From an uncultured Pelagibacteraceae bacterium (GTDB lineage: Bacteria; Pseudomonadota; Alphaproteobacteria; Pelagibacterales; Pelagibacteraceae): a DNA stretch of 64,000 nt. The position numbers and the translations under genes were made by a program. The stretch lies in the NCBI GenBank assembly GCA_902630065.1, contig CACOTF010000001.1, positions 62,001 through 126,000 on the forward strand. The letters run 5' to 3'. Below, piece by piece: positions 19,366-31,645 of this stretch (positions are counted from its first letter, which is position 1; the number at the start of each line of letters is the position of its first letter). The notes beneath the pieces were generated by a model. The model was not told where the DNA came from. It made no database searches and saw nothing but the letters and a program-made list of their open reading frames with translations.

Positions 19366-21441
19366 TTAACCTGTTTTCTTGATTACCTCATCTTGAACAT
19401 TTTGTGGAACCTTGTCGTAATGATCAAAAAACATTGAGTATTGAGCTCTACCTTGTGACATAGATCTTAAACTATTTATATAACCAAACATATTTGCTAA
19501 TGGCACCATTGCAGTTATTACTGTTGCATTTCCTCTTTGCTCTTGTGTACTTATTTGACCCCTTCTACTGTTCAAGTCACCTATTACATCTCCCATATAA
19601 TCTTCTGGAGTTACTACTTCTACCCTCATTACTGGTTCTAAAAGTTTTAGAGTTCCTCGAGCACATGCCTCTTTAAAGCATTGTCTTGAAGCAAGTTCAA
19701 AAGCTAATACACTTGAGTCAACATCATGGTGTAAACCATCTAAGATTGTAACTTTATAGTCAATCAAAGGAAATCCGGCTAGGATACCACCGTCAGCTAT
19801 TGTCTCTACACCCTTTTCAACACCTGGTATAAATTCTTTTGGTATTGCTCCACCTTTTATTTTGCTTTCAACCTCTCTGCCTTTACCAGGTTCTAGCGGT
19901 TCAACAGATAATTTTACCCTAGCAAACTGTCCAGCTCCACCACTCTGTTTTTTGTGTGTATAATCAAACTCAGCAGCATTTAATATTGTTTCTCTATATG
20001 CTACTTGAGGTGCTCCAACATTTGCCTCAACTTTAAATTCTCTTTTCATTCTATCAACAATAATATCTAAATGTAATTCACCCATACCTTTAATTATTGT
20101 TTGACCTGACTCTTCGTCTGATGACACTCTAAATGACGGATCTTCTTTAGCTAATCTTCCTAATGCTTCACCCATTTTTTCTTGATCAGCTTTTGATTTA
20201 GGCTCAACCGCAATTTCTATTACTGGGTCTGGAAACTCCATTGGTTCAAGCAATACTGGTGAGTCTTTATTCGCCAATGTATGGCCTGTTATAGTATTTT
20301 TTAATCCAGCGAGTGCAACTATATCACCCGCACTTGCTTCTTTGATGTCTTCTCTTGAATTAGCATGCATTAAAAGCATTCTTCCAACTCTTTCTTCTTT
20401 ATCTGAAGAAGTGTTGTAAACTCCAGTTCCAGATTTAACTGTACCTGAATAAATTCTAATAAATGTTAGACTTCCTACAAATGGGTCGGTTGCTACTTTA
20501 AAAGCTAATGCCGAAAAAGGTGCACTATCCTCAAACTTCATTTCAATTTCCTCATCAGATCCTGGTTTTGTACCCATTATAGATCCAAGATCCTCTGGAC
20601 TTGGTAAGTAATCTACAACAGCATCTAATAATGGTTGAACACCTTTATTTTTAAAAGCAGAACCTGTTAAAACTGGTACGAATTCAAAGTTTAAACATCC
20701 TTTTCTTACGCATTTAATCAAATCTTCTTGTTTAATTTCTTCACCACCTAAATAGGCTTCCATTAATTTTTCATCTTGCTCAACAGCTGTCTCAACTAAT
20801 TCTTGTCTGTATTTATCACATATCTCTTTGAGATCATCTGGGATATCTTTTTCTTCCCATTCAGCGCCAAGGTCTTCATTTTTCCAAACAATTGCTTTCA
20901 TCTTAACTAAATCAACAACACCTTGTAATGATGCCTCTATACCTATTGGTACCTGCATAACTAAAGGTTTAGCTCCAAGTCTATCTTTAATCATATCCAC
21001 GCATCTAAAGAAATCTGCACCAGTTCTATCAAGTTTATTAACAAAGCAAATTCTAGGAACTTTATATTTATCAGCTTGTCTCCAAACTGTTTCTGATTGT
21101 GGTTCAACACCAGCAACACCATCAAATACTGCAACAGCACCGTCCAAAACTTTTAAAGATCTTTCAACTTCAATTGTAAAATCTACGTGACCTGGGGTAT
21201 CAATAATATTAATTCTATGCTCTCTCCAAAAACAAGTTGTAGCAGCTGATGTAATTGTAATACCTCTTTCCTGCTCTTGTTCCATCCAATCCATTGTGGC
21301 AGCACCATCATGAACTTCACCGATTTTATGACTCTTGCCTGTATAATATAAAATTCTTTCTGTAGTTGTTGTTTTGCCAGCATCTATATGAGCCATGATA
21401 CCAATGTTTCTATATTTATTTAGTGGATGAGTTTTTGCCAT
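19366..21441 (-). CDS. fusA: Elongation factor G
   Basis: A translocation GTPase of 691 residues from the chosen start [15 protein letters not shown]. An in-frame ATG four codons earlier (21453) lies inside the rpsG end and adds MVNN; family starts favour the later one, which leaves five bases after rpsG. G motifs are [14 protein letters not shown] (P-loop), the switch region [19 protein letters not shown] and NKLDRTGAD. Domains II-V follow, with the domain IV loop around [11 protein letters not shown]. It catalyses tRNA-mRNA translocation and ribosome recycling. Confidence 0.97.
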   Translation of the reverse strand: MAKTHPLNKYRNIGIMAHIDAGKTTTTERILYYTGKSHKIGEVHDGAATMDWMEQEQERGITITSAATTCFWREHRINIIDTPGHVDFTIEVERSLKVLDGAVAVFDGVAGVEPQSETVWRQADKYKVPRICFVNKLDRTGADFFRCVDMIKDRLGAKPLVMQVPIGIEASLQGVVDLVKMKAIVWKNEDLGAEWEEKDIPDDLKEICDKYRQELVETAVEQDEKLMEAYLGGEEIKQEDLIKCVRKGCLNFEFVPVLTGSAFKNKGVQPLLDAVVDYLPSPEDLGSIMGTKPGSDEEIEMKFEDSAPFSALAFKVATDPFVGSLTFIRIYSGTVKSGTGVYNTSSDKEERVGRMLLMHANSREDIKEASAGDIVALAGLKNTITGHTLANKDSPVLLEPMEFPDPVIEIAVEPKSKADQEKMGEALGRLAKEDPSFRVSSDEESGQTIIKGMGELHLDIIVDRMKREFKVEANVGAPQVAYRETILNAAEFDYTHKKQSGGAGQFARVKLSVEPLEPGKGREVESKIKGGAIPKEFIPGVEKGVETIADGGILAGFPLIDYKVTILDGLHHDVDSSVLAFELASRQCFKEACARGTLKLLEPVMRVEVVTPEDYMGDVIGDLNSRRGQISTQEQRGNATVITAMVPLANMFGYINSLRSMSQGRAQYSMFFDHYDKVPQNVQDEVIKKTG

Positions 21442-21446
21442 ATTAT

Positions 21447-21917
21447 TTACCATCTAAAATGTGCAAAAGCCTTATTTGACTCGGCCATTTTATGTGTATC
21501 TTCTTTCTTTTTTATTGCTGAACCTCTTTTTTGATAAGCATCAAAAATTTCATTAAATAATTTATCGGACATTTTTTTATCTTTTCTTTTTCTCGATGCA
21601 TCAATAATCCATCTTAATGCTAATGCTTGTGATCTTTTAGCTTTAACTTCTACTGGAACTTGATAGGTAGCTCCACCCACACGTCTCGATCGAACTTCAA
21701 CAGTTGGTCTTACATTATTTATTGCATCATTAAATACTGTTAAAGGTTCGTCTTTTGATTTTGATTTAATTTTGTCAATTGCATCATAAACAATTTTTTC
21801 TGCGATAGTTTTTTTACCATCTAACATTATTGAGTTGATTAATTTTGGAATTATTACTGATTTATATTTAGGGTCTACAATTGGAATTTTTTTTGGAGCT
21901 TTTCTTTTTCGAGACAT
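21447..21917 (-). CDS. rpsG: 30S ribosomal protein S7
   Basis: A 156-residue uS7 with [10 protein letters not shown] at the start, the [22 protein letters not shown] helix, [18 protein letters not shown] and the end NKAFAHFRW. It nucleates 30S head assembly and contacts E-site tRNA. Two bases after rpsL, in the str order rpsL-rpsG-fusA. In E. coli S7 regulates its operon through the rpsL-rpsG gap; that gap is too short for such a structure here. Confidence 0.97.
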   Translation of the reverse strand: MSRKRKAPKKIPIVDPKYKSVIIPKLINSIMLDGKKTIAEKIVYDAIDKIKSKSKDEPLTVFNDAINNVRPTVEVRSRRVGGATYQVPVEVKAKRSQALALRWIIDASRKRKDKKMSDKLFNEIFDAYQKRGSAIKKKEDTHKMAESNKAFAHFRW

Positions 21918-21919
21918 AA

Positions 21920-22291
21920 TTATTTACCTTTTTTCGTTCCATATAAAGAACGTCTCTGTTTTCTGTTTGCAACTCCTTGGGTATCTAAATTACCACGAAG
22001 TATATGATATCTTACACCAGGCAAATCTTTAACACGACCACCTCTTATTAATACTACTGAGTGCTCTTGTAAGTTATGTCCTTCTCCAGGAATATATGCT
22101 GTAACTTCAAAACCATTTGATAATCTAACTCTTGCAACTTTTCTTAGTGCAGAGTTTGGTTTCTTAGGAGTAGTAGTATAAACTTTTACACAAACACCTC
22201 TTTTCAAAGGTTGTTTTTGTAATGCTGGTACTTTATTCCTAGCAATTTGTTTTTCTCGTCCTTTTCTTAACAACTGGTTAATTGTTGGCAT
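21920..22291 (-). CDS. rpsL: 30S ribosomal protein S12
   Basis: A 123-residue uS12 taken from [12 protein letters not shown], the universal S12 N-terminus. A longer frame up to 22390 would add 33 residues without homology and would cover the likely promoter, so it was not used. [12 protein letters not shown] contains K43 and [13 protein letters not shown] contains K88, the residues where streptomycin resistance arises; both are wild type. The decoding-centre protein opens the str cluster behind a 156-base gap. Confidence 0.97.
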   Translation of the reverse strand: MPTINQLLRKGREKQIARNKVPALQKQPLKRGVCVKVYTTTPKKPNSALRKVARVRLSNGFEVTAYIPGEGHNLQEHSVVLIRGGRVKDLPGVRYHILRGNLDTQGVANRKQRRSLYGTKKGK

Positions 22292-22320
22292 AATTTTATA
22301 TATAAATTTGATTTTAGATG

Positions 22321-22340
22321 AAATAACTGTCAGGTTATTT
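22321..22340 (-). promoter_or_regulatory. Stem-loop in the rpsL leader
   Basis: A perfect 7-base-pair inverted repeat (AAATAAC / GTTATTT) with a six-base loop lies about 30 bases before the rpsL ATG on the transcribed strand. A 10-base palindrome, TAGTGCACTA (22352-22361), is just upstream of it. Both fall in the transcript expected from the promoter near 22391-22418. They could form an r-protein control element or only limit mRNA decay. Confidence 0.4.
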
Positions 22341-22390
22341 GTGGCAGCGTTTAGTGCACTAGTCACTACATTCCAACCAAAAACACGCAC

Positions 22391-22418
22391 AAAATACTAT
22401 AGAAATTCCATTTGTCAA
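22391..22418 (-). promoter_or_regulatory. Candidate str-operon (rpsL) promoter
   Basis: Minus-strand TTGACA (22418-22413, exact consensus) and TATTTT (22396-22391) are separated by 16 bases, about 30 bases after the rpoC stop. The predicted start near 22384 gives a leader of about 93 bases before rpsL. This would let rpsL-rpsG-fusA and the ribosomal genes below be transcribed apart from rpoBC. Confidence 0.5.
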
Positions 22419-22447
22419 ATTAAAAGACATGGAAAAATGACGAATTT

Positions 22448-25400
22448 TTATTGATTTAAGGGGCTTTCTGCTTGTTCAATCTTCTCATTCTCTGCTATGA
22501 ATTTTTCATCATCTAAACGAGCTTTCTTATTCCACAAATTTTTAACAGATCCAGTTCCAGCAGGAACTAATCTACCAACAATAACATTTTCCTTTAATCC
22601 AGATAACTTATCTACCTTACCCTTTATAGCAGCGTCTGTTAAAACTCTTGTTGTTTCTTGGAAAGAGGCAGCTGAAATAAATGACTCTGTTTGAAGTGAG
22701 GCTTTAGTTATTCCCATTAAAACTCTTTCTCCAACTGCAGGGTTTTTACCATCTTTAATTAGCTTCTCATTCATATTTTCAAATCTTATTCTATCTATAA
22801 TTTCTCCAGGAAGTAATGAGCTATCACCTTGTGTTTTAACTTCAATTTTTTTCAACATTTGTCTTAAAATAACTTCAATGTGCTTATCATTTATTATTAC
22901 ACCTTGTAACCTATAAACATCTTGTACCTGATTTACAAAATATTCAGTCAATTCTTCAATACCTAAAATTCTAAGAATATCATGCGGCAATGGTTGACCA
23001 TCTAACAAATATTCACCTTTCTTAATTTTTTCACCTTGGTTAAAGTTAATGTGTTTGCCTTTTGGAATTAAATAGCTTGAGGTATCACCATTTTCGGATT
23101 CTATTGTTACTCTTTGCTTGCCTCTTACCTCTTTACCAAATATTACTTTACCATCATTCTCAGCAATAATTGCACTATCTTTTGCTTTTCTTGCTTCAAA
23201 TAATTCAGCAACTCTTGGTAAGCCTCCTGTAATATCTTTAGTCTTTGTAGTCTCTTTAGGCAATCTAGCTATTACATCTCCAGCTGAAATTTTTTGACCA
23301 TCTTTAACAGATAATATTGAGTCTGGAACTAAGTAGTATCTTGCTTCATTATCATCAGCTTTTTTAACGACATTTCCTTTTGAATCTCTTAAAGTAATTC
23401 TTGGTTTTAAATCTGTATTTTTAGATTGAGTTTTCCAATCTACAACTGCTTTAGTAGAAATTCCAGTTGCATCATCAGTTGTTTCGGCAATAGATACACC
23501 ATCTATTAAATCTACATAGTTTGCTATCCCATCTTTTTCAGCAATAACTGGTGTTGTGTATGGATCCCACTCACATATTTTAGAACCCTTTTTAACTTTA
23601 TCTCCATTCTCAAAGAAAAGTTTTGATCCATATGGAACTTTATATGCAGCTACTTGTAATCCATTATCATCTTCTATTGATAATTCAGTATTTCTACCCA
23701 TTACGATTAAATTCTTTTTTGAATCTACTAATAAATTTGTGTTAACAATTTTCAATATACCATCATTATTAGATACAATTTGAGAGTCTTGTTTAACTGA
23801 TGCTGTTCCACCAACGTGAAAAGTTCTCATTGTAAGTTGAGTTCCTGGTTCACCGATAGACTGAGCAGATATCATTCCAATCGCTTCACCAACATGAACC
23901 ATTTTACCTCTTGATAAATCTCTACCATAACAAGTGGCGCATACGCCTTCTTTTAAACTACATGTCATTACAGAGTAAACATTCAAGTTTTTTACACCTG
24001 CAGAGTCAATTTTTTCACATGCAGCCTCATCGATCATACTATTCTTCTTTATTAAAACTTCACCAGTTAATGGATTTTTAACGTCTTTTGCGGTTACTCT
24101 TCCAAGAGCTCTTTCTGATAAGCTAACCATTATGTTTCCACCCTCTAAGACCTCGGTAAGTTTTATAAAGCTTGGGTTATCACATTTTACTTGAGTAATA
24201 GTTAAATCTTGAGCTACATCGCAAAGTCTTCTAGTTAAGTATCCTGAGCTTGCAGTCTTCAATGCAGTATCAGCTAGTCCTTTTCTTGCACCGTGAGTAG
24301 AATTAAAATATTCTAAAGCAGTTAAACCCTCTTTAAAATTAGATGTTATTGGTGACTCAATAATTTCACCAGATGGTTTAGCTATTAAGCCTCTCATACC
24401 AGCTAATTGTTTCATTTGAGCAGCAGAACCTCGTGCACCACTATCTGCCATCATAAATACTGAATTAATTTTTAAACCATCTTCAGTCATTTCTGTAGCA
24501 GAAATTCTTTTCATCATTTCAGAAGCTACTTTATCTGTACATTTTGACCACGCATCAATAACTTTGTTGTATTTTTCGCCTCTAGTTATTAATCCTTCAG
24601 CATATTGATTTTCATAGTCTGATATTAGTTTCTTTGTTTCATCAATTAATTGTTGTTTGTTATCTGGTATTACCAAATCATCTTTACCAAATGATATTCC
24701 AGCTTTAAAAGCATGTTTAAATCCAAGATCTTTTAACTTATCACAAAAAATTACTGTACTTTTTTGACCAGAAAATCTAAATACATGATCTATTACCTCA
24801 GAAACTATTTTTTTAGGTAGTAATCTATCAACAAGAGCAAATTTATTGTTTATATTTTTTGGAATTAGGTTTGCTAATAAAAATCTTCCAGCAGTACTTA
24901 TATGTTTTTCAAATTTAGCATTGCCATTTTCATCAATTGTTTCAAATCTTGAGACAATTCTTGAATGAACTTTAATTTGGCCAATTTCTAAAGCATGTTC
25001 AATCTCTGAAGTATTAACGAAATATCCCTCCACTCTATCAGTCTGATATGGTGGCTGAGAGAGATAGTAAATTCCTAAAATCATGTCCTGACTTGGAACA
25101 ATTATGGGTTTTCCGTTTGATGGACTTAAAATGTTATTTGTCGACATCATTAAAACTCTTGCTTCTAATTGTGCCTCTAGACTTAAAGGTACGTGAACTG
25201 CCATTTGATCACCATCAAAATCTGCATTAAAGGCTGCACATGTTAATGGATGTAATTCAATTGCATTTCCTTCAATTAATTTTGGTTCAAATGCTTGAAC
25301 ACCTAACCTATGTAAGGTTGGAGCCCTATTTAATATTACAGGGTGCTCTCTTACAATTAATTCTAAAGCATCCCAAACTTCATTTCTCTCTCTTTCAACA

Positions 25401-26611
25401 AGTTTCTTCGCTTGTTTTATTGTAGAAGCAAGCCCAAGTTTATTTAATCTTGCATATAGAAATGGTTTGAACAATTCTAAAGCCATTTTCTTAGGCAGTC
25501 CACATTCGTGTAATTTCAAGTCTGGTCCGACTACTATCACCGATCTACCTGAGTAATCTACTCTTTTGCCTAATAAATTTTGTCTAAACCTTCCCTGTTT
25601 GCCCTTCAACATTTCTGCTAAAGATTTAAGAGGTCTTTTGCCTGTACCTGTGATTACTCTTCCTCTTCTTCCATTGTCAAACAAAGCGTCAACTGACTCT
25701 TGAAGCATTCTTTTTTCATTTCTGACAATTATATCTGGAGCTTTTAGATCCATTAATCTTTTTAAACGGTTATTTCTATTTATAACTCTTCTGTACAAGT
25801 CATTTAAATCTGATGTAGCAAATCTTCCTCCATCTAAAGGAACTAATGGTCTTAATTCTGGTGGTATTACTGGTATTGTTGTTAAAATCATCCATTCAGG
25901 CTTATTTCCAGTCTCAATAAATGACTCAATTAATTTTAATCTTTTAATAGATCTTTCCTCTGAAACTTTTGATTTAGTTTCCTTGATTGATTTAATTAAT
26001 GCTTCTTTTTCTTGTTCTAAATCTATCGACTTTAGTATTTCTAAAATTGCTTCAGCTCCAATTCCAGCTGTAAATGACTCTTCGCCATACTCATCTTGAT
26101 ATTTTATAAGTTCCTCCTCACCCAAAAGCTGGTTTTTCTTAAGACCAGTTAAGCCTGGTTCAATAACTATAAAGTTTTCAAAATAAAGTACTCTTTCTAC
26201 CTCCTTTAATTTCATGTCTATTGCAAGAGATATTCTGCTTGGTAAAGATTTCAGAAACCATATATGAGCTACTGGAGTCGCTAGATTGATATGACCCATT
26301 CTTTCACGTCTTACATTTGATTTAGTTACCTCAACTCCACATTTTTCACATATAATTCCTCTGAATTTCATTCGCTTATACTTACCACAAAGACATTCAT
26401 AATCTTTTATGGGTCCGAATATTCTTGCACAAAACAAACCATCTTTTTCTGGTCTAAAAGTTCTGTAATTTATTGTTTCAGGCTTTTTAATTTCTCCGTA
26501 AGTCCATGATTTAATTTTCTCTGGACTTGCAAGAGTTATTTTTATGCTATTAAAATTTTGCGCTTCAGAAATTTCTGATGATTTAAATAGATCTGTTAAT
26601 TCTTTGCTCAT
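22448..26611 (-). CDS. rpoC: RNA polymerase beta-prime subunit
   Basis: A 1387-residue subunit. The N-terminal zinc site is [20 protein letters not shown]; the catalytic magnesium loop NADFDGD is at 462-468; the trigger-loop region MRTFHVGG follows the GEPGTQLT phrase. The second zinc site has the [17 protein letters not shown] cysteines. Length is close to other alphaproteobacteria. It forms the active centre with beta. One base separates it from rpoB. Confidence 0.98.
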   Translation of the reverse strand: MSKELTDLFKSSEISEAQNFNSIKITLASPEKIKSWTYGEIKKPETINYRTFRPEKDGLFCARIFGPIKDYECLCGKYKRMKFRGIICEKCGVEVTKSNVRRERMGHINLATPVAHIWFLKSLPSRISLAIDMKLKEVERVLYFENFIVIEPGLTGLKKNQLLGEEELIKYQDEYGEESFTAGIGAEAILEILKSIDLEQEKEALIKSIKETKSKVSEERSIKRLKLIESFIETGNKPEWMILTTIPVIPPELRPLVPLDGGRFATSDLNDLYRRVINRNNRLKRLMDLKAPDIIVRNEKRMLQESVDALFDNGRRGRVITGTGKRPLKSLAEMLKGKQGRFRQNLLGKRVDYSGRSVIVVGPDLKLHECGLPKKMALELFKPFLYARLNKLGLASTIKQAKKLVERERNEVWDALELIVREHPVILNRAPTLHRLGVQAFEPKLIEGNAIELHPLTCAAFNADFDGDQMAVHVPLSLEAQLEARVLMMSTNNILSPSNGKPIIVPSQDMILGIYYLSQPPYQTDRVEGYFVNTSEIEHALEIGQIKVHSRIVSRFETIDENGNAKFEKHISTAGRFLLANLIPKNINNKFALVDRLLPKKIVSEVIDHVFRFSGQKSTVIFCDKLKDLGFKHAFKAGISFGKDDLVIPDNKQQLIDETKKLISDYENQYAEGLITRGEKYNKVIDAWSKCTDKVASEMMKRISATEMTEDGLKINSVFMMADSGARGSAAQMKQLAGMRGLIAKPSGEIIESPITSNFKEGLTALEYFNSTHGARKGLADTALKTASSGYLTRRLCDVAQDLTITQVKCDNPSFIKLTEVLEGGNIMVSLSERALGRVTAKDVKNPLTGEVLIKKNSMIDEAACEKIDSAGVKNLNVYSVMTCSLKEGVCATCYGRDLSRGKMVHVGEAIGMISAQSIGEPGTQLTMRTFHVGGTASVKQDSQIVSNNDGILKIVNTNLLVDSKKNLIVMGRNTELSIEDDNGLQVAAYKVPYGSKLFFENGDKVKKGSKICEWDPYTTPVIAEKDGIANYVDLIDGVSIAETTDDATGISTKAVVDWKTQSKNTDLKPRITLRDSKGNVVKKADDNEARYYLVPDSILSVKDGQKISAGDVIARLPKETTKTKDITGGLPRVAELFEARKAKDSAIIAENDGKVIFGKEVRGKQRVTIESENGDTSSYLIPKGKHINFNQGEKIKKGEYLLDGQPLPHDILRILGIEELTEYFVNQVQDVYRLQGVIINDKHIEVILRQMLKKIEVKTQGDSSLLPGEIIDRIRFENMNEKLIKDGKNPAVGERVLMGITKASLQTESFISAASFQETTRVLTDAAIKGKVDKLSGLKENVIVGRLVPAGTGSVKNLWNKKARLDDEKFIAENEKIEQAESPLNQ

Positions 26612-26612
26612 A

Positions 26613-29600
26613 TTAATTTAACTCCACGTTTAGCGCTAGAGATTTAATTTCTTTAACTAAAACATTAAATGACTCTGGAATACCAGACTCAAAGTTTTCC
26701 TCACCTTTTACAATAGTTTCGTATACCTTAACTCTTCCAGCAACATCATCAGATTTAACAGTTAAAATTTCTTGAAGTGTGTATGATGCTCCATAAGCTT
26801 CTAACGCCCAAACTTCCATCTCACCAAATCTTTGACCACCTAATTGAGCTTTACCGCCTAAAGGCTGTTGAGTTACTAAGCTGTATGGTCCTGTTGATCT
26901 TGCATGGATTTTATCTTCTACTAAATGGTGAAGTTTTAACATATAAATTGTTCCTACCGTAACAGGTCTATCAAATTTTTCACCAGTTCTTCCATCCCAA
27001 AGAGTTGTCTGCCCTGAATTCGGCAATTCGGCTAACTCTAACATTTTTGTAACATCATTTTCTTTAGCGCCATCAAAAACAGGTGTTGCTATTGGAACAC
27101 CATTCCTTATATTTGAACATAAATCTTCAAATTCTGATTGGTTTAATTTTTCAATATCTTCATCGTATATCTCTTTACCATATACATTTTTTAAAAATGT
27201 TTTAATTTTTTCAGTTTTTTCAATTTTCTTTTGATTCTCATTTACTAATTGGTTTAATTTTTCACCTAGCTCAGTACATGACCATCCTAAGTGTGTTTCC
27301 AATATTTGACCAACGTTCATCCTACTTGGTACACCTAATGGGTTGAGAACTATATCTACAGGTTTACCATTTTCCCTATATGGCATATCTTCAACTGGAA
27401 CTATTTTACTTACTACTCCTTTGTTGCCATGTCTTCCTGACATCTTATCACCGGGTCTTAATCTTCTTTTAATAGCTACAAAAACTTTCACCATTTTCAT
27501 CACACTTGGTAATAAATCATCTCCTTGTCTAATTTTTAAAACTTTATCCTCAAATCTTTCTTGAATATCTTGTTTTGCACTGTTGTATTGATCTTTAATT
27601 TGAGAAAGAGAAGATAGTTTTGATTGTTCTTCAACAGAAATTTTGAATAAATCTGAAACTGGTAAACTTTCAATTATTTCGTCTGTCAATGTAGTGTTGG
27701 AATCTACATCTTTAATTTTTTTATTTATCTTTGTTCCATTTAAAATAGAGGAAAGTCTTTGTTTAATACTTCTTTCTAATATTTCCTCTTCAACTTTTTT
27801 ATCTTCTTGAACACTTTCTATTTCCGCTCTCTCAATTGTTATTGATCTTTCATCTTTATCAATTCCATGTCTATTAAAAACTCTAACATCAACTACTATA
27901 CCGCCACTACCACTTGGCATTTTTAACGATGTATCGGTCACATCAATTGCTTTTTCACCAAATATTGATCTTAACAATTTTTCTTCAGGACCTGAGGCTG
28001 TATCTCCTTTAGGGGTAACTTTACCTACCAAAATATCTCCAGGTTTAACTTCAGCGCCAATATAAACTATTCCTGATTCATCTAAGTTTTTTAAAGCATC
28101 TTCGTTAACATTTGGGATATCTCTGGTGATATCTTCCTCACCTAATTTAGTATCTCTTGCCATCACTTCGTATTCTTCTATATGGATAGAAGTAAATACA
28201 TCATCAGTTACACATCTTTCCGAAATTAATATTGAATCTTCAAAATTATATCCTTGCCATGGCATGAAAGCCACGGTTACGTTTTTACCTAGAGCCAGTT
28301 CACCAACTTTAGTAGATGGTCCATCAGCTATAATATCTCCAGATTTTACCTTATCACCTACTCTTACTAATGGTTTTTGATTTATGCACGTATTTTGATT
28401 GGATCTTTTAAATTTCTGTAAATTATAAATATCTACACCCGATTTAGAATAATCTTTTTCTCCAGAGGCTTTTATTACTATTCTTTTACCATCAATTTTA
28501 TCAACAACACCGTCACGTCTTGCAACAATTGTTACACCAGAATCAAGGGCAACATCACTTTCGATACCTGTTCCAACAAGCGGTGCTTCTGGTTTTAATA
28601 AAGGAACTGCCTGTCTCATCATGTTAGATCCCATTAATGCTCTATTAGCATCATCGTTTTCCAAAAAAGGAATCAATGAAGCTGCAACTGATACAAGTTG
28701 TTTGGGAGATACATCAATATAATCAATATTTTCAGGTTTAGCTAAAATAAAATTCAAATTCTGCCTACAAGAGACCAATTCTTCAGTAAATTTTCCATTT
28801 TTATCAATTAATGAATTAGCTTGAGCAATAGTGAACTTGGTTTCCTCCATTGCTGATAAATATTCTATATTGCTTTGAACTATTCCATCTTTTACCTTTT
28901 TATATGGGCTTTCTATGAAGCCGTATTTATTGATTTTTGAATAAGTTGATAAACTATTTATTAATCCTATGTTTGGACCTTCTGGGGTCTCTATTGGACA
29001 AATTCTTCCATAGTGAGTCGGATGCACGTCACGAACCTCAAATCCAGCCCTTTCTCTGGTCAAACCACCTGGACCTAATGCTGATACTCTTCTCTTGTGA
29101 GTAATTTCAGAGAGTGGATTTGTTTGGTCCATAAACTGAGACAGTTGTGAAGTAGCAAAAAAATCTTTAAGAGAAATTGTTAAAGGTTTAGCATTTATTA
29201 AATCTTGGGGCATTGCTGACTCAACATCTAAGGTGGTCATTTTTTCTTTTATAGCTCTCTCCATTCTATAAACACCTATTCGTGCTTGATTTTCCACAAG
29301 TTCACCAACTGATCTTACTCTTCTGTTTCCTAAATGATCTATATCATCAATTTCATCTTTGCCGTCTCTCAAGTCTAGCATTTTTTGAATTATTGCTAGT
29401 ATGTCATCGTTTCTTAAAATTGTAATTTTATCAGAACATGTCAATTCTAATCGTGAATTCATTTTTACTCTTCCAACATCGGATAAATCATATCTATCGG
29501 AACTAAAAAACAAGTTATTAAATATCTGAGTGGCTATCTCAATTGTAGGTGGTTCTCCGGGTCTTAATACCTTGTAAATTTCAGTTATTGCATCATTTTT

Positions 29601-30695
29601 ATTTTCATTTTTATCATTAAAAATACTTAATAATAAATATGGACCTTTGTTTATTGAATTTGTCTTTGAAACTTCTATTGATTTAATTTCAGCTTCTATA
29701 ATTTTGCTTACTATAGTCTCATTTAATTCTGTACCTATTTTAAATTTATCTTCTCCGACAATTATATCTCTATGTAAAAATTTACCATAAAGAGACTCGT
29801 TAGAAACAAAAATCTCCTTCAAACCTTCATTTGATAATTTTTTTGCTGTTAAAAAATTTATTTTTTCACCTAATTTTACGACTACTTTGTTATTTTTTGC
29901 GTCTATAACTTCTTCTGAAAAATTCTTAGCTTTATAATTATCAGGATCAAATTTTGTTTTCCATTTATTTAAATTTTTATCAAATGTTAATATTTCCTTT
30001 TGATAAAATTCGTCAACAATATCATTTTTTGAATAACCTAAAGCTTGCAATAATGTAGAAACTAATATTTTCTTTTTTCTATCAATTCTAAAATACAATA
30101 AATCTTTGACATCAAATTCAAAGTCTAACCATGAGCCTCTATTGGGAATTACACGACAATTAAATAATAGTTTCCCACTAGCATGAGATTTTCCTTTATC
30201 GTGATCAAAAAAAACTCCTGGGCTTCTGTGCATTTGGTTTACAACAACTCTTTGAACTCCATTGGTTATAAAAGTTCCGCTATTTGTCATCATTGGAACC
30301 TCGCCCATGTAAACTTCTTGCTCTTTTGCAGACAATATATCTTTTGTATTATTTTCTTGATCTATTTCATATACGACTAATCTTAGTGTACATTTAAGAG
30401 CTGCTGAATAAGTTAAGCCTCTAGATATACATTCTTCAACATCAAATTTGGGTTTCTCTAGTTTATAGGATACATATTCTAAAGTTGCTTTATCATTCAA
30501 ATCCTCAATCGGGAAAATACTTGTGAAAACTCTGTCAAAACCTTTTACAAGATGTTGCTCAACATCTTGCTTAAATTCTGTGAGTTCTTTATATGAATTT
30601 TTTTGAACTTCTATAAGATTTGGTATAGATAAGCTCTCTTTTAGCTTACCAAAACTTTTTCTTATATTTTTCTTTTCTGTAAAAGATAATTGCAT
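26613..30695 (-). CDS. rpoB: RNA polymerase beta subunit
   Basis: A 1360-residue subunit. The rifampicin pocket reads [21 protein letters not shown] with D523, H533 and S538 matching E. coli D516, H526 and S531, so the rifampicin-sensitive residues are present. [10 protein letters not shown]-type sequence, [15 protein letters not shown] and the C-terminal [21 protein letters not shown] are conserved. It lies 48 bases after rplL, with a stem-loop in that gap, and one base before rpoC. Confidence 0.98.
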   Translation of the reverse strand: MQLSFTEKKNIRKSFGKLKESLSIPNLIEVQKNSYKELTEFKQDVEQHLVKGFDRVFTSIFPIEDLNDKATLEYVSYKLEKPKFDVEECISRGLTYSAALKCTLRLVVYEIDQENNTKDILSAKEQEVYMGEVPMMTNSGTFITNGVQRVVVNQMHRSPGVFFDHDKGKSHASGKLLFNCRVIPNRGSWLDFEFDVKDLLYFRIDRKKKILVSTLLQALGYSKNDIVDEFYQKEILTFDKNLNKWKTKFDPDNYKAKNFSEEVIDAKNNKVVVKLGEKINFLTAKKLSNEGLKEIFVSNESLYGKFLHRDIIVGEDKFKIGTELNETIVSKIIEAEIKSIEVSKTNSINKGPYLLLSIFNDKNENKNDAITEIYKVLRPGEPPTIEIATQIFNNLFFSSDRYDLSDVGRVKMNSRLELTCSDKITILRNDDILAIIQKMLDLRDGKDEIDDIDHLGNRRVRSVGELVENQARIGVYRMERAIKEKMTTLDVESAMPQDLINAKPLTISLKDFFATSQLSQFMDQTNPLSEITHKRRVSALGPGGLTRERAGFEVRDVHPTHYGRICPIETPEGPNIGLINSLSTYSKINKYGFIESPYKKVKDGIVQSNIEYLSAMEETKFTIAQANSLIDKNGKFTEELVSCRQNLNFILAKPENIDYIDVSPKQLVSVAASLIPFLENDDANRALMGSNMMRQAVPLLKPEAPLVGTGIESDVALDSGVTIVARRDGVVDKIDGKRIVIKASGEKDYSKSGVDIYNLQKFKRSNQNTCINQKPLVRVGDKVKSGDIIADGPSTKVGELALGKNVTVAFMPWQGYNFEDSILISERCVTDDVFTSIHIEEYEVMARDTKLGEEDITRDIPNVNEDALKNLDESGIVYIGAEVKPGDILVGKVTPKGDTASGPEEKLLRSIFGEKAIDVTDTSLKMPSGSGGIVVDVRVFNRHGIDKDERSITIERAEIESVQEDKKVEEEILERSIKQRLSSILNGTKINKKIKDVDSNTTLTDEIIESLPVSDLFKISVEEQSKLSSLSQIKDQYNSAKQDIQERFEDKVLKIRQGDDLLPSVMKMVKVFVAIKRRLRPGDKMSGRHGNKGVVSKIVPVEDMPYRENGKPVDIVLNPLGVPSRMNVGQILETHLGWSCTELGEKLNQLVNENQKKIEKTEKIKTFLKNVYGKEIYDEDIEKLNQSEFEDLCSNIRNGVPIATPVFDGAKENDVTKMLELAELPNSGQTTLWDGRTGEKFDRPVTVGTIYMLKLHHLVEDKIHARSTGPYSLVTQQPLGGKAQLGGQRFGEMEVWALEAYGASYTLQEILTVKSDDVAGRVKVYETIVKGEENFESGIPESFNVLVKEIKSLALNVELN

Positions 30696-30702
30696 CTTAA
30701 CT

Positions 30703-30726
30703 ACTGATTAAAAAATATTAACCAGT
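30703..30726 (-). promoter_or_regulatory. Stem-loop between rplL and rpoB
   Basis: In the 48-base gap the transcribed strand has ACTGGTTAA, a six-base loop, then TTAATCAGT: a 9-base-pair stem with one G-T pair, ending seven bases before the rpoB ATG. No U-run follows, so it is not an intrinsic terminator. In E. coli the rplL-rpoB gap holds an attenuator and an RNase III site; a similar balancing or processing role is inferred. Confidence 0.5.
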
Positions 30727-30743
30727 AAAAAATCCTATCTAAT

Positions 30744-31115
30744 TTATTTTAGTTCTACTTTTGCGCCAGCTGCTTCGAGTTTTTGCTTAATCTCTTCTGC
30801 CTCTTTTTTATTTACACCAGATTTGACTTCTTTTGGTGCGCCTTCAACTAAATCTTTTGCTTCTTTAAGACCTAAAGCAGTAATTGCTCTAACTTCTTTA
30901 ATAACATTAATTTTTTTATCACCTGCAGATGTAAGCATTATTGTAAATTCATCTTTTTCCTCTGCTGGCGCAGCTCCACCTGCTGCTGCTGGTGCTGCTG
31001 CTACAGCTGCTGCTGCAGTCACTCCCCATTTTTCCTCTAATTGTTTTGAAAGTTCAGCTGCTTCCACAACAGTTAAACTTGATAAGTCATCTATAATTTT
31101 ATTTAAGTCAGCCAT
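30744..31115 (-). CDS. rplL: 50S ribosomal protein L7/L12
   Basis: A 123-residue bL12. The N-terminal dimerisation domain (about 1-32) is followed by an alanine/proline/glycine-rich hinge (about 34-52) and the C-terminal domain with [28 protein letters not shown], the face that recruits EF-Tu and EF-G. It follows rplJ by 18 bases and precedes rpoB. Confidence 0.98.
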   Translation of the reverse strand: MADLNKIIDDLSSLTVVEAAELSKQLEEKWGVTAAAAVAAAPAAAGGAAPAEEKDEFTIMLTSAGDKKINVIKEVRAITALGLKEAKDLVEGAPKEVKSGVNKKEAEEIKQKLEAAGAKVELK

Positions 31116-31133
31116 ATTAAAACTTGTCCCTGG

Positions 31134-31643
31134 TTATTTTTTTGATTTTTCGAGCGCTAAAATAGCGATTTTTGACGCTGGCGCAAGTAAAATACTTGCT
31201 ATTTTTTGTGCTGGAGACCTTAATATTCCTACTATTTTAGCCCTAGCTTCATCTAAAGAAGGAAGTGTAGCTACATTTTTGACGCCAGCAACGTCCAAAA
31301 TGTCAGAACCCATGATTCCACCTAGAATCTTTAAACTTTCATTTTCTTTTGAAAAATTTGTTAAAATTTTAGCAGATGTTATTGCATCTTCGGAAAGTGC
31401 TACTGCTGTGGGTCCTGAAAACAAATTTGATAGTTCTTTACATCTTGTTTTTTGTAATGCCAACTTTGTTATTCTATTGTTTGTAATTTTAAATTTTATG
31501 CCATGTTCTCTCATTTTAGCCCTTAAGTCATCAAGTTGGTTCATTGTTAAACCTTGATAATGAGTAACAATCACAGCTTCAGATTTTTCAAACTGATTTG
31601 TCATATCAGATATGTACTGTTTCTTTTGTTCTTTATTCATCAT
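31134..31643 (-). CDS. rplJ: 50S ribosomal protein L10
   Basis: A 169-residue uL10, base of the L7/L12 stalk. VIVTHYQGLTMNQLDDLRAKMREHGIKFKITNNR-type sequence opens the RNA-binding domain; the C-terminal helix that anchors L12 dimers is at the end. In many bacteria a leader before rplJ binds L10 for autoregulation. Here rplJ starts two bases after rplA, so that leader is missing. Confidence 0.96.
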   Translation of the reverse strand: MMNKEQKKQYISDMTNQFEKSEAVIVTHYQGLTMNQLDDLRAKMREHGIKFKITNNRITKLALQKTRCKELSNLFSGPTAVALSEDAITSAKILTNFSKENESLKILGGIMGSDILDVAGVKNVATLPSLDEARAKIVGILRSPAQKIASILLAPASKIAILALEKSKK

Positions 31644-31645
31644 GA

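Noticed and set aside
20828-21190. 120-codon plus-strand open frame opposite fusA
   Set aside because: Shadow of conserved EF-G coding sequence; no start signal or domain.
22292-22390. Longer rpsL frame adding 33 N-terminal residues
   Set aside because: MPTINQLL is the universal S12 start, and the extra stretch covers the leader and stem-loop without homology.
30823-31557. 244-codon plus-strand open frame opposite rplL and rplJ
   Set aside because: It is antisense to two certain ribosomal genes; its alanine/serine-rich composition mirrors the L7/L12 hinge.
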